DNA from: an uncultured Ruminiclostridium sp.
Lineage (GTDB): Bacteria; Bacillota; Clostridia; Oscillospirales; Ruminococcaceae
DNA: 64,000 nucleotides
Reading direction: 5' to 3'
Assembly: GCA_910579265.1 (NCBI GenBank)
Contig: CAJTTE010000002.1
Location: forward strand, 1 to 64,000
Below are positions 24,436 to 34,090 of this stretch, in pieces; within the stretch, counting starts at the first letter, position 1, and every line of letters begins with the position of its first letter. Under the pieces are notes generated by a model. That model was given only the letters and a program-made list of their open reading frames with translations. It had not been told where the DNA came from and searched no databases. The position numbers and the translations under genes were made by a program.

Positions 24436-26085
24436 TTATTCAACGGAGATAATATAATAGTAGATTGGCTGACCTCCGTTTACCAGGACCACTTCCAAAT
24501 CATTGTCAAGCTTGGATTTAAGAAGCTCGTAGGCCTCCTGAGCGTCGTCGTCAGTTACATCAGAGCCGTATATTACCGTAATATATGACGAATCGTTTTT
24601 TAAAAGCCTTTTTGTAATTTTGACCAGGGCTTTCTTGACGTCCCTTTCAACCAAGGCAAGTTTTCCGTTCTCCATTGCAAGAATATCGCCCTGCTTAATT
24701 TTTTTATCGTCAAATTCGCTGTCGCGAACGGCAAAGGTGACTGCTCCCGTTCCAACATTATCAAGGGCAGAGGTCATATTAACGCTGTTTTCATTTATAT
24801 CAGCCTCGGGATCAAAAGCCATCATCGCGGATATTCCCTGAGGAACGGTTCTCGATTGGAGAACAATGACTTTCCTGTCGTTTATAAGCTTAGTGGCCTG
24901 TTCTGAAGCCATAATTATATTTTTATTATTGGGGAGCACGAACACATTCTTGGCGGGGGTTGCCATAATTGCTTCGGCAATATCCTCTGTCGAGGGATTG
25001 GAGGTCTGCCCCCCTCTTACTATGCTGTCAACCCCAAGGTCGGTAAAAATAGCCTCAAGTCCCGCGCCGTTTACAACACATACAAATCCGTACTGATTTT
25101 CCGGCTTAACAGGCTGATTTTTTTTCTTTTTGGCCATTTCAACCTTTTTTTCCTGGGTTTTGTGCTGTTCTTTCATATTTTCGATTTTAAGATTGATAAG
25201 TGCTCCGAACAAAAGTCCCTCTTCAAGAGCCTTTCCCGGGTGTTCAGTATGGACATGAACCTTTATTATATCATTATCGTCAACAACCACCACACAATCT
25301 CCTATTGATTCAAGGTATGCGCGCAGGAGCTTCGGGTCCTTGCAGCCAAGTTTTTTCTGTACGAGAAACTCGGTGCAATAGGTGAATTCTATGTTGGCGT
25401 CGATGCTGCCGGCCGCATTTGTGATCACGGGGCCTTTTAAATCGTCTTTCGATTCGGTTGAGGCGATAACATCATTGCCCTCGATCACCTGCTTCATGCC
25501 TTCCATAATAACAAGGAAACCCATTCCGCCCGCATCCACAACTCCGGCCTTTTTAAGAACAGGCAAAAGCTCCGGAGTTTTATCCAAGGCGTCTTTTGCG
25601 CAGGCTACAATGGCGTCGAAAACAGCGGAGGGTTCGGTTGTTTCCGCTGCTTTTTTCGAGGCGCCTTCAGCTGCTTCTCTCGCAACGGTGAGTATAGTGC
25701 CTTCTGTAGGCTTCATTACTGATTTATATGCCGCTTCTACGCCTAGTCCGAGGGCTTTGGCTATATCCTGTCCGTTAGCCTCGGTTTTTCCGCTTAATCC
25801 TTTTGAGAGTCCTCTGAAAAGAAGGGAAAGAATAACGCCGGAATTTCCCCTTGCCCCTCTGAGCATGGCTGAAGCGGTAGTATCTGCAACCGCTCCGACA
25901 GTTACCTCGTCACTCATCATTTTAAGTTCGGCTAAAGCGTTGGTAATGGTCATAGACATATTTGTGCCCGTATCTCCGTCGGGGACAGGGAATACGTTAA
26001 GCTCGTCCACCATGCTTTTATTGTTTACTATATTGTTTGCTCCGGATATTATTGCATTGCGGAGCATTTTACCGCTGATATTCAA
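24436..26085 (-). CDS. fakA: fatty acid kinase subunit FakA (YloV, DAK2 domain)
   Basis: Phosphorylates FakB-bound fatty acids to acyl-phosphate for phospholipid synthesis. The 549 residues comprise an N-terminal DhaL-type nucleotide-binding domain (ELNVFPVPDGDTGTNMSMT, and RGNSGVILS near 78), a middle helical region, and a C-terminal domain ending in GGQPIYYYIISVE. Length equals the family norm. It directly follows the Asp23-family gene as yloU-yloV do in other Firmicutes. No FakB gene lies in the window. Confidence 0.92.
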   Translation of the reverse strand: MNISGKMLRNAIISGANNIVNNKSMVDELNVFPVPDGDTGTNMSMTITNALAELKMMSDEVTVGAVADTTASAMLRGARGNSGVILSLLFRGLSKGLSGKTEANGQDIAKALGLGVEAAYKSVMKPTEGTILTVAREAAEGASKKAAETTEPSAVFDAIVACAKDALDKTPELLPVLKKAGVVDAGGMGFLVIMEGMKQVIEGNDVIASTESKDDLKGPVITNAAGSIDANIEFTYCTEFLVQKKLGCKDPKLLRAYLESIGDCVVVVDDNDIIKVHVHTEHPGKALEEGLLFGALINLKIENMKEQHKTQEKKVEMAKKKKNQPVKPENQYGFVCVVNGAGLEAIFTDLGVDSIVRGGQTSNPSTEDIAEAIMATPAKNVFVLPNNKNIIMASEQATKLINDRKVIVLQSRTVPQGISAMMAFDPEADINENSVNMTSALDNVGTGAVTFAVRDSEFDDKKIKQGDILAMENGKLALVERDVKKALVKITKRLLKNDSSYITVIYGSDVTDDDAQEAYELLKSKLDNDLEVVLVNGGQPIYYYIISVE

Positions 26086-26101
26086 AACCTTTCTCCCCCA
26101 G

Positions 26102-26461
26102 TTATGATTTTATTCCGTCAACAAAGACATTTACGGCTTCAACTTCTATATCTGTTTCCTCTTGAATTACATATGCTATTTTGTGCTGAATGCTTCTGAC
26201 GACAGAGGCAATATTAACGCCGTACATCACGGTTATATGAAGATCCACCCGAAGCTTTCCCTTGAAGGACTTTACCGCAACGCCCCTGTCGATAAATTTT
26301 TTCTTTTTTATAATGGGCAGGGATTCCAGAAAACTTTGTTTAGGTGAGCATGCGTTGGTGTCGGCAACTCCGAAGCAGTTTGTCAACGTACCGCCTATAA
26401 GCTGAGAAAAAAACTGCTTTGATATATTTATCTCGCCTAAATGACTTTTTATAAGCACCAT
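26102..26461 (-). CDS. Asp23/Gls24 family envelope stress protein (YloU-like)
   Basis: A 119-residue Asp23/Gls24-domain protein (GEINISKQFFSQLIGG, VDLHITVMYGVNIASVV, and VEAVNVFVDGIKS). I start it at ATG 26461 because GGAGGGATC precedes it. Family members associate with the membrane through partners; this one is the conserved neighbour of fakA, 16 bases upstream. A promoter at 26519-26547 probably drives both. Confidence 0.88.
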   Translation of the reverse strand: MVLIKSHLGEINISKQFFSQLIGGTLTNCFGVADTNACSPKQSFLESLPIIKKKKFIDRGVAVKSFKGKLRVDLHITVMYGVNIASVVRSIQHKIAYVIQEETDIEVEAVNVFVDGIKS

Positions 26462-26494
26462 TGCGATCCCTCCATAATATCGTTTTTTAGTGTT

Positions 26495-26547
26495 TGCCAT
26501 AATGGCAGATACTATTGCATTATATCATATTTTTTATTTTTTTTCAA
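26495..26547 (-). promoter_or_regulatory. promoter and palindrome upstream of yloU-fakA
   Basis: On the minus strand TTGAAA (26542-26547, inside the end of ispE), 17 bases, TATAAT (26519-26524). Just downstream is the palindrome TGCCATAATGGCA (26495-26507), a possible operator in the leader. Confidence 0.55.
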
Positions 26548-27415
26548 GGGCGGAAATTGGATTTGTTATAATTTTAAAAGGATAATCCAGACTTTCAACA
26601 GCGCCGATAGCTTTTTCCCGGCAGTCAAATATTCCGTAGACCGAACTTCCGCTTCCGCTGAGGGCAGCTCCCGCAGCTCCCGCATCGATAAGCTCTTTTT
26701 TTATTTGTTCTATCCGCCGGTCGTTATAAAGCGGTTCGAAAATATTATATAGCTCTCTTCCTATATCGTTGACGCATCCGCTTTTTAATTTTAAAAGAAG
26801 CTTTGACGGTTCTCCTTTGGCCGGTATTGGTTTACGGTCATAGAGCTTGTAAGCCGAGGAAGTGTTACATGAAAAGGAAGGCTTTATTATAACGATCTGG
26901 CAATCGGCGAGTGCCTCGATATCCGTCATTTTCTCGCCTATGCCCTTGCAAAGGGCGGCATTGCCTCTGATACAAAAAGGAACGTCGGCGCCCAATAACG
27001 CTCCCGCTTCTTCCAGCTCACGGCGTGTAAATCTGTTGCCGCAAAGCATATTCATAGCGGAAAGAACGGCTGCACCGTCTGTACTGCTGCCGCCGAGTCC
27101 CGCCATAACCGGGATGTTTTTTTTGATGTTTATATTTACGCTTCCGAAGAGACCGGATCGTTCAAAATAGAGTCTGGCGGCTCTATATGCGATGTTTTTT
27201 TCATCGCAGGGTACTTTTTTGTCATCGCAGGTTATTTTTATAAGCCGCTGTGTTCCTCCTTCCGAATAACTTACCGTTACCTTGTCATGGAGGTTTATTT
27301 GCTGCATAATATTATTGAGCGTATGATATCCGTTTGGAAGAACGCCTGTTATATCCAGAAAGAGATTTATTTTTGCGTAGGCGGGAAGTATAACGCTTTC
27401 AGCCCTTAAGCTCAT
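26534..27415 (-). CDS. ispE: 4-diphosphocytidyl-2-C-methyl-D-erythritol kinase IspE
   Basis: GHMP kinase of the MEP isoprenoid pathway, phosphorylating CDP-ME. Motifs: AYAKINLFLDITG at the N-terminus, the ATP loop VMAGLGGSSTDGAAVL, and ALSGSGSSVYGIF near the C-terminus. The start at 27415 has AAAGGAG at good spacing; 293 residues is family-typical. It overlaps the aminotransferase gene end by 17 bases, so it is in that operon. It shows isoprenoids are made by the MEP route. Confidence 0.95.
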   Translation of the reverse strand: MSLRAESVILPAYAKINLFLDITGVLPNGYHTLNNIMQQINLHDKVTVSYSEGGTQRLIKITCDDKKVPCDEKNIAYRAARLYFERSGLFGSVNINIKKNIPVMAGLGGSSTDGAAVLSAMNMLCGNRFTRRELEEAGALLGADVPFCIRGNAALCKGIGEKMTDIEALADCQIVIIKPSFSCNTSSAYKLYDRKPIPAKGEPSKLLLKLKSGCVNDIGRELYNIFEPLYNDRRIEQIKKELIDAGAAGAALSGSGSSVYGIFDCREKAIGAVESLDYPFKIITNPISALEKK

Positions 27416-28571
27416 TGACAAACTCCTTTATTCGTTCAAGGGCAGTGTTTAAATGTGCGAGAGAATAAGCATAGCTTACTCTTACAAAACCTTCTCCGGA
27501 TTCTCCGAAGGCATCACCGGGAACAATGGCTACCTTTTTGGATTGTAAAAGTTTTGCGCAGAATTCCTGAGAAGACAGCCCGGTGGATTTTATACAGGGA
27601 AAGGCATAGAAGGCGCCTTCAGGCTCAAAACAGGTCAGCCCCATATCGTTAAAGCCTTTTACCACAAGTCTGCGTCGTGCATCATATTCGTTTTTCATAC
27701 GCTGAACGTCTTCCTCACAATCGTTCATAGCCACAATGGCGGCATATTGACTTATCGTGGGGCTGCTCATAATTCCGTACTGATGTATTTTAAGCATTTG
27801 TGAGGCAATAGGCTCGGGCGCCGCCAGATATCCGAGACGCCATCCTGTCATGGAAAAGGTTTTAGAGTAACCGCTTATGTGAATGGTGCGTTCCTTCATT
27901 CCTTCAAGTTCGGCAATGGAAACATGCTTATCATTTCCGTAGGTAAGCTCGCTGTATATTTCGTCAGATATGACTAAAATATCTGTTTTTCTGAGTATTT
28001 CCGCTATTTTTTCAAGATCGTTCCTTCTCATTACCGCGCCGGTGGGGTTGTTGGGAAAAGGAAAAACTATGGCTTTGGTTCTTTCGTTGATTTTTCCCTT
28101 TAAATCTTCCGGAGTAAGTCTGAACTTGTTTTTTATGCTCAATTCTACGGTAACGGGAATCCCTCCGGCCATTTTTATAAGAGGAGCGTAGCATACGAAA
28201 CTGGGTTCGGGTACGAGTACCTCGTCTCCAGGATTGCATATAACTCTGAAAGCACAGTCTATTGCCTCCGAGCCTCCTACGGTAACGATTATTTCATGTT
28301 CCGGGTCATATTTCAATCCGTTTTTTCTTTCTATATAGCTTGAAATAGTCCGTCTGAGCTCGATCAGACCCGAATTTGCAGTATAAGCGGTTTTTCCTTT
28401 TTCAAGAGTTCTTATTGCTTCTTTTCTGATTGCCCAGGGAGTTTTAAAATCAGGCTCTCCCACGGAAAGAGAAATAACGTTTTCCACCGTAGCGGCAATA
28501 TCGAAAAATTTTCTTATGCCCGAAAATTTAACTTCCTTGACCGTATCGGAGAGCAGCTTGTCATAATCCAT
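27399..28571 (-). CDS. PLP-dependent aminotransferase, class I/II
   Basis: A 390-residue fold-type I aminotransferase. Recognisable parts: ISLSVGEPDFKTPW, TVGGSEAIDCAFR, PNNPTGAV, DEIYSELTYG and the lysine motif SGYSKTFSMTGWRLGY, with the PLP lysine in SYSK-like context. Substrate (aspartate, aromatic or alanine) cannot be fixed. The ATG at 28571 overlaps the stop of the Lrp/AsnC gene (TGATG), so regulator and enzyme are coupled; this pairing suggests amino-acid-responsive control. Confidence 0.9.
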   Translation of the reverse strand: MDYDKLLSDTVKEVKFSGIRKFFDIAATVENVISLSVGEPDFKTPWAIRKEAIRTLEKGKTAYTANSGLIELRRTISSYIERKNGLKYDPEHEIIVTVGGSEAIDCAFRVICNPGDEVLVPEPSFVCYAPLIKMAGGIPVTVELSIKNKFRLTPEDLKGKINERTKAIVFPFPNNPTGAVMRRNDLEKIAEILRKTDILVISDEIYSELTYGNDKHVSIAELEGMKERTIHISGYSKTFSMTGWRLGYLAAPEPIASQMLKIHQYGIMSSPTISQYAAIVAMNDCEEDVQRMKNEYDARRRLVVKGFNDMGLTCFEPEGAFYAFPCIKSTGLSSQEFCAKLLQSKKVAIVPGDAFGESGEGFVRVSYAYSLAHLNTALERIKEFVNELKG

Positions 28572-29050
28572 CACGGCGAAACAAGGCTCCTTTCATCAGC
28601 GCTGTCACCGGCGAAATCAACGCCCTTTTCTTTATATCTTTGAAGAATGAAATGAGTGGTTGTGGATAAAACTCCGTCAAGGGTGGCAAGCCTGTCGGAT
28701 ACAAACATTGCCACGTCACGAAGCTTCGTCCCTCTAATGATTACTGCAAGATCAAAGCTGCCGCTCATAAGCTGTACGGTGTCGACCTCGTCGTACTGGG
28801 AGATTATTTTTGCCACATCGTCATAGCCGCATTCGACCTGAGGTGATACCTTTAGCTCTATTAATGCAGTAACGGCGTTTTTATCCAGCTTCTCCTCATT
28901 GATAATGGCAGAATATCCGATTATCATTCCGTCATCTTCAAGCTTTTTGATTTTTTCCGCCACTTCAGCGGCGGATATGCCCAGAATGGTGCTCAGCTGT
29001 TCATTGGACAGCCTTGCGTTTTTTCTCAGCAGGTCCACTAATTCCTTCAT
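28571..29050 (-). CDS. Lrp/AsnC family transcriptional regulator
   Basis: A 159-residue regulator with an N-terminal helix-turn-helix (LSNEQLSTILGISAAEVAEK) and a C-terminal RAM/ACT-like ligand domain (VDTVQLMSGSFDLAVIIRG). Family members sense amino acids. It directly precedes and overlaps the aminotransferase gene. Probably regulates that enzyme or its own operon. Confidence 0.9.
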   Translation of the reverse strand: MKELVDLLRKNARLSNEQLSTILGISAAEVAEKIKKLEDDGMIIGYSAIINEEKLDKNAVTALIELKVSPQVECGYDDVAKIISQYDEVDTVQLMSGSFDLAVIIRGTKLRDVAMFVSDRLATLDGVLSTTTHFILQRYKEKGVDFAGDSADERSLVSP

Positions 29051-29089
29051 GCTTCTTTTTTTCCTTTCTTAAGGTAAATTATTGATGCT

Positions 29090-29908
29090 TCATATGTTTA
29101 TTGCAACGGGAATTCGGCGGTTATAATAATATATTTTATCAAAACCGCATTTCTTAGCCAACGCAATTCCTTCCGATATTCTTTTTCCCAGATCATCGGT
29201 GCAGTGCGCGTCGGATCCTACGGTAATTATTTCACCGCCCAGTTTACGATACATCTTTACAAAAGCTTCATCCGGCAAAGTTACTCCGATTTTTTCTCTG
29301 AGCCCAGACGTATTTATTTCTATTCCCATACCGTTTTTTATAAGCGATTTAAAAATATCGGTTATGATATCTTTATATATGTCCATATCTATTTTTATTC
29401 CGAAATCCCCTTCAATATATCTTAAAGGATATGTAAGGTGTCCCAGAACATCAAATTTTCCCCATCGAGCCATTTCAAGCAACTCTTCGAAGTACAGCCG
29501 CAGGATTTGATAAGGATCGGTCTTCTTATAATCCAGATAATAAAAATCATCCCACCCTTTTACCATATGACACGATCCTATTATAAATTCAAAATCATAG
29601 CTGTTCAGCATACGTTCGGTCAAATCCGGGTCATGAACAGGCTGTCCAAGCTCCACTCCGTAATGTATGTCGATTTTATCACTGAATTCATTTTTCAGCT
29701 GCGGAACCAGAAGAGAGGATTGTTTCACCGGTTCTTCATACGGAAATTCCTCATCATAAAACTTGTTTATTTCCAGATGATCTGTCACCGTGTAGTGCCT
29801 TATGCCAAGCTCCGCTGCTCTTAGCACCATTTCGCGGAGAGTGTTTTCCCCGTCCGGTGATTGATTTGAATGACTGTGGCTATCTGCGGGAATAATTTTT
29901 TTTTCCAT
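29090..29908 (-). CDS. PHP-domain phosphatase, histidinol-phosphatase (HisJ/HisK) type
   Basis: A 272-residue metal-dependent phosphoesterase. The PHP motifs are intact: DSHSHSNQSPDG at the N-terminus, YTVTDHLEIN, HYGVELGQP, GSCHMVKGWDDFYY, LGHLTYPLRY and GSDAHCTDDLG. Closest pattern is the HisJ-type histidinol-phosphatase, but no other his genes are nearby, so another phosphate ester is possible. ATG follows AAAGGAG. It is the first gene of a leftward set with Lrp, aminotransferase and ispE. Confidence 0.88.
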   Translation of the reverse strand: MEKKIIPADSHSHSNQSPDGENTLREMVLRAAELGIRHYTVTDHLEINKFYDEEFPYEEPVKQSSLLVPQLKNEFSDKIDIHYGVELGQPVHDPDLTERMLNSYDFEFIIGSCHMVKGWDDFYYLDYKKTDPYQILRLYFEELLEMARWGKFDVLGHLTYPLRYIEGDFGIKIDMDIYKDIITDIFKSLIKNGMGIEINTSGLREKIGVTLPDEAFVKMYRKLGGEIITVGSDAHCTDDLGKRISEGIALAKKCGFDKIYYYNRRIPVAINI

Positions 29909-29979
29909 TTAAACGTTCTCCTTTGCATAGAGTACAAGCAGTATTTTATCACAAAAAGAAAAATTTGTCTACCGCAATC

Positions 29980-30008
29980 TTTACATTTCGGAGAAAATCC
30001 GCTATAAT
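29980..30008 (+). promoter_or_regulatory. promoter of the ACT-UPF0210 operon
   Basis: TTTACA (29980-29985), 17 bases, TATAAT (30003-30008), about 90 bases before the ACT gene. Confidence 0.65.
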
Positions 30009-30097
30009 ATAAAAAACGGTTAGGGCAGCGATATTTGTTTTGATCGGGGATTAACATATCATTGCTGCCGCAGATAAATTTGAAAGGAAATGTTTTT

Positions 30098-30367
30098 ATG
30101 AAAGCGGTAGTAGCTGTTATCGGAAAGGACACGGTGGGGATTTTGGCAAAGATAAGCGCCATATGCGCAGAATACAATGCCAATGTCATGGACGTGACGC
30201 AAACCATAATGCAGGATATGTTCGCAATGACTATGCTGATAGATATATCCAAATGCACCTCAGAATACGGTGTGCTTGCGGAGCGTCTTAAAAAATCGGG
30301 AGAAGAGATGAATCTGCAGGTTCATGTTATGCACGAAGATATTTTCAATTCAATGCATCATGTGTAA
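30098..30367 (+). CDS. ACT-domain protein (UPF0237 family)
   Basis: An 89-residue stand-alone ACT domain (AVVAVIGKDTVGILAKISAI, VTQTIMQDMFAMTMLIDI). ATG 30098 is preferred to an earlier frame start because AAAGGAAA lies before it. Proteins of this type are regularly found directly upstream of UPF0210 genes, as here. A small-molecule-sensing role is likely; ligand unknown. Confidence 0.9.
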   Translation: MKAVVAVIGKDTVGILAKISAICAEYNANVMDVTQTIMQDMFAMTMLIDISKCTSEYGVLAERLKKSGEEMNLQVHVMHEDIFNSMHHV

Positions 30368-30441
30368 TTTGATCAGCATAATAGGCAGGATAAACCGGCA
30401 TTACGGAACGTTTACGACAGACAAAGGAGAATACGGTATAA

Positions 30442-31797
30442 ATGGTCAGTACGAACGATATACTTGAAACAATAAAAATGATCCAGGAGGAAAATCTTGA
30501 CATACGCACCATAACTATGGGAATATCGCTTTTGGATTGTATAGACAGTGATATTGACAAAGCATGCGGTAAGATCTATGAAAAGATGATGCGTGTGGCG
30601 GAAAAACATGTAAAAACCGGAGAGGACATAGAGAAGCGCTATGGTATTCCGATAATAAATAAAAGACTTTCCGTAACACCCGTCGCAATTTTAGCCGCAG
30701 CCTCAAAGGGAGATCCGGTTAAATATGCCAGAGTTCTTCAGCGTGTAGCGGAAGGTACGGGAGTAAATTATATCGGCGGTTATTCCGCTCTTGTTCATAA
30801 GGGATTTGCTGCCGGTGATACGGAGCTTATAAGATCCATACCGGAAGCTATGGCCGAAACATCCAATGTTTGTTCATCCGTAAACATAGGTTCTACAAGA
30901 GCCGGGATAAATATGGATGCCGTCAAGCTTATGGGGCAGGTTATTTTGGACAGTGCAGGCTCTACCGCCAATGATCATTGCTTCGGAGCGGCAAAAATAG
31001 TGGTCTTTTGTAACGCAGTTGAGGATAACCCTTTTATGGCCGGAGCCTTTCACGGAATCGGCGAGCCTGATACCGTGCTTAATGTGGGGGTAAGCGGTCC
31101 CGGCGTGGTAAGGGCTGCTTTGGCAAAAATGCCGCATGCAAATATAAGCGAAATAGCGGAGGCTATTAAAAGAACTGCGTTTAAGATTACCCGTATGGGT
31201 CAGCTTGTGGGTACTGAAGCAAGCAAGGCTTTGGGTGTGCCTTTCGGAATAGTGGATCTGTCCTTGGCTCCCACGCCGGCCGTAGGCGACAGCGTTGCCC
31301 ATATATTAGAGGAAATGGGACTTGAAAGCTGCGGAGCATACGGGACAACGGCGGCGTTGGCCATGCTTAATGATGCCGTAAAGAAAGGCGGGGTAATGGC
31401 GTCGTCTCATGTAGGCGGATTATCCGGAGCCTTTATCCCCGTTTCAGAGGATGCAGGAATGATAGAAGCGGTGAAGTGCGGCTCCCTGGGCTTGGAAAAG
31501 CTTGAGGCAATGACGGCCGTTTGTTCGGTAGGTCTGGATATGGTGGTTGTTCCGGGAGATACTCCGGCGGATATTATATCCGGGATCATTGCCGATGAGG
31601 CGGCCATAGGAATGGTGAACAGCAAGACAACGGCTGTACGTGTAATTCCCGCCATAGGAATGAAGGAGGGAGATACTCTTGAATTCGGTGGCTTATTCGG
31701 AAGCGGTCCCGTCATGAAGATAAACAAGTTCGATTGTTCAAAATTTATTTCCAGAGGCGGAAGAATTCCGGCTCCTCTTCAAAGTCTTAAAAATTAA
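30442..31797 (+). CDS. PFL-family / UPF0210 (DUF711) protein
   Basis: A 451-residue conserved cytoplasmic protein of the UPF0210 family, which shares fold features with pyruvate formate-lyase-like proteins but lacks an established reaction. Conserved stretches: FGIVDLSLAPTPAVGDSVAH, NVGVSGPGVVRAAL and DMVVVPGDTPADIISG. Paired with the ACT gene 75 bases upstream. AAAGGAG precedes the start. Confidence 0.93.
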   Translation: MVSTNDILETIKMIQEENLDIRTITMGISLLDCIDSDIDKACGKIYEKMMRVAEKHVKTGEDIEKRYGIPIINKRLSVTPVAILAAASKGDPVKYARVLQRVAEGTGVNYIGGYSALVHKGFAAGDTELIRSIPEAMAETSNVCSSVNIGSTRAGINMDAVKLMGQVILDSAGSTANDHCFGAAKIVVFCNAVEDNPFMAGAFHGIGEPDTVLNVGVSGPGVVRAALAKMPHANISEIAEAIKRTAFKITRMGQLVGTEASKALGVPFGIVDLSLAPTPAVGDSVAHILEEMGLESCGAYGTTAALAMLNDAVKKGGVMASSHVGGLSGAFIPVSEDAGMIEAVKCGSLGLEKLEAMTAVCSVGLDMVVVPGDTPADIISGIIADEAAIGMVNSKTTAVRVIPAIGMKEGDTLEFGGLFGSGPVMKINKFDCSKFISRGGRIPAPLQSLKN

Positions 31798-31808
31798 ATT
31801 TTATATTC

Positions 31809-31888
31809 AAAGGGCGTTTTAAAAAATCGGTTTATCCGATTTGCCTGAACCTATGCGGGGTTTACGGCGTGCCCTTTGTTTTATTTTA
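31809..31888 (+). terminator. terminator after the UPF0210 gene
   Basis: AAAGGGC (31809-31815) pairs with GCCCTTT (31871-31877), enclosing a second hairpin ATCGG/CCGAT, and is followed by GTTTTATTTT. Confidence 0.6.
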
Positions 31889-31931
31889 AAATGATCTCGG
31901 CGCTATTATCAGAGCTGTATATAAATTCGTT

Positions 31932-32181
31932 TTAAGGCGAAATCCCACAATTATTGCATGTAAACTGCGCAGTCATATTGTTTTCTGATATTCTTATGTT
32001 CGCGGTTTTTCCCGAAGCGGTTTGGGCGAATATCTGCGGCATCGTGTTGCGTCAGATTGTATAATAATCCGATGCAGAAATAACCGCGTATTTTAAGGAG
32101 TTTTTTGCATGATGACGGAAAATATGGAGGCAAGGCACCGTAAAATCATAAAACGGTGGTGGTTTTGCGGTGCCGCCTTAA
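31932..32181. mobile_element. MITE-like element family B, copy 3 (inverted, longer)
   Basis: Ends in TTAAGGCG-type inverted repeats. Its reverse complement aligns with 37876-38055: CATAT-TTCCGTCATC, AAATACG--G-TATT-CTGC-TCG, and CTGACTGCGCA-TT-A-GCAAT, with about 60 extra bases in the middle. The hairpin at 32134-32174 (GGCACCG...CGGTGCC) is its right terminal region. From 32182 to 32549 I see no gene or clear signal. Confidence 0.6.
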
Positions 32182-32549
32182 TATCGGCAGCATTATTTTG
32201 CATATAATTCATAAGAAAGTATCTGACTTGGGTGAAATTTATAATATGATTTTAAAATATTGGAGATACTGAATATAAGGAATACGTCCGTTAATGCTTA
32301 TCAAAAGTTTTATGATCATATATGCCGGTAAAACGGTCTTAATCCGGGGCGCAGGCAGGTCTTTGAGTCGATTGCAGCAATGCCGTAATTTTTTTTGCCG
32401 TGCCTTAAATTGAACAAAAACCTGTTTTATTTTTAGGCAGCCGCATCTTAGATACAATATTCGAATTTATGCAAGTTGAATAATGCACAAAAAAATAAAC
32501 CGACATATGTAAAATTTTGCTACAATCACCAAATTTTTTGGAGCGGGTA

Positions 32550-32578
32550 TTGAAAAAATACTGTAAAGGGGTTAAAAT
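32550..32578 (+). promoter_or_regulatory. promoter of the V-ATPase operon
   Basis: TTGAAA (32550-32555), 17 bases, TAAAAT (32573-32578), about 90 bases before the first subunit gene. Confidence 0.55.
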
Positions 32579-32669
32579 GTTAGCCGATAGAAAGATAAAA
32601 GAAAAGATTTATTTTGTCGGTTTCACCTGTTTTTTTGATTTGTAAATTAGAAGAAAGGCGGGCAATGTT

Positions 32670-33008
32670 ATGCAGAGTACGGTGAACGGTAATTCCATAC
32701 AGCATATTATAGAACTGGATAAAAAAGCAAGGGAAAAGGTGCAGGAAGCCGAAAAGAAAGCCGAAGGAATCATAAATAGCGCTCAGGAAAGAAAAAAACA
32801 GCTTTTTAACGAGTATCGTGATAATTCAAAAAAACACCTGGATATAGTTGAACATACTTACCGTGAAGAGGCTGATAAAAGGATTGCGGAGCTTGAAGAG
32901 GAAAAGAACAGAAAGCTTGCGGAATTTGACAGAGCGTTTGATGAAAAGCGTAATATCCTTGCCGATCGGATTTTTGAAGCCGTAACCGGAACACAACGGA
33001 GGATCTGA
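32670..33008 (+). CDS. V-type ATPase peripheral-stalk subunit (G/H, NtpF-like)
   Basis: A 112-residue, almost entirely helical, charged protein with heptad-like spacing (KKAREKVQEAEKKAEGIINS, EEKNRKLAEFDRAFDEKR). It is the partner of subunit E in the stator stalk linking V1 to the membrane part. First gene of a nine-gene operon; the next gene starts one base after its stop. Identity rests on coiled-coil character and position. Confidence 0.78.
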   Translation: MQSTVNGNSIQHIIELDKKAREKVQEAEKKAEGIINSAQERKKQLFNEYRDNSKKHLDIVEHTYREEADKRIAELEEEKNRKLAEFDRAFDEKRNILADRIFEAVTGTQRRI

Positions 33009-33009
33009 T

Positions 33010-34035
33010 ATGGCTGACGCTATAATAGCAAAGGCAAAAAGTATTTACGGTAAACGGCTTACTAAGGAGGATTACAATAACCTTTTACACCGTGGAAACG
33101 TAAGCGGAGTAGTTGCATATTTAAAAAACACGCAGCGCTATAAAAGTATTTTTGCCAATGTAAATGAAAATCAGATACACCGCGGACAGGTGGAGCAGTT
33201 GCTTTCAAAGGAAGTTTTCGAGCTTTATATTAAACTTTGCAGATTTATGTCAGCCGAAAGGAACAGCTTTTGTTTTTATCTGATAAAGGAACTGGAAATG
33301 AAGCAGATAATATCTGCACTGACATATATCAAAGCGGATTCTGACGACGGATATCTTATCGAAATGCCTGCATACCTTATGGGTTATCTTTCCTTTGATC
33401 TGATGAAGCTTTCCGGAGCAAAGGATTACAGAGAGATTTTGGATGTTCTTTCGGATACCCCGTATCATAAGATACTGAAGCGTTTTTTATCGGGAAATGC
33501 GTCTGTCGGAGAGCTGGACGAATGTGCTGTCGAACTTTACGGTCAGTATATTAAATGGGCATTTAAAGCCATAGAAAGAGAATACAAAGGGGCTCAGGCA
33601 AAAAGCCTGAAAGAAATTTTTTTAAGACAGTCGGATTTGTCCAATATAATGATGTGCTACCGTAAAAGGAGCTTGTTCAATGAGGATACGGAACAAATAA
33701 AAAAATCGCTGAACAGCTATCATTACTTGGTTACTCCGGCAATGCTGGATGAAATATTGTCACAGCCGGATGCCGATGCAAAGCTGTTGGCGCTTTTAAA
33801 AAAAATGTATTTTAAGGGAAAGGTAGAGTATGATCCTTTAAATCTTGAAATAGGTATTCGCAGATATAATTACGGCTTTTATAAAAAGCAGCTCAGCTTC
33901 AGTCAAAACGGGACGATGGCTTTATATTCGCTGATGGGTCTTTGCGAAGTAGAACGTTCCAATTTGCAGAAAATAATAGAAGGGGCCAGGTACGGCCGTA
34001 CTCCTGAAGAGACTGAAAAGCTTCTCGTTATATAA
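33010..34035 (+). CDS. V-type ATPase subunit C (d-like)
   Basis: A 341-residue soluble subunit forming the funnel between the rotor ring and central stalk. The AIIAKAKSIYGKRLTKEDYNNLL start and IGIRRYNYGFYKKQLSFSQ end are family-typical, and the helical repeat pattern fits the three-fold pseudo-symmetric fold. It lies one base after the stalk gene. In this operon it precedes subunit I, a variation on the common I-K-E-C order. Confidence 0.88.
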   Translation: MADAIIAKAKSIYGKRLTKEDYNNLLHRGNVSGVVAYLKNTQRYKSIFANVNENQIHRGQVEQLLSKEVFELYIKLCRFMSAERNSFCFYLIKELEMKQIISALTYIKADSDDGYLIEMPAYLMGYLSFDLMKLSGAKDYREILDVLSDTPYHKILKRFLSGNASVGELDECAVELYGQYIKWAFKAIEREYKGAQAKSLKEIFLRQSDLSNIMMCYRKRSLFNEDTEQIKKSLNSYHYLVTPAMLDEILSQPDADAKLLALLKKMYFKGKVEYDPLNLEIGIRRYNYGFYKKQLSFSQNGTMALYSLMGLCEVERSNLQKIIEGARYGRTPEETEKLLVI

Positions 34036-34090
34036 TTTCAGTAAAGAGTTGTGGTTTATTTTTAATATGAGAAAACGGACGGGTAGTTAA

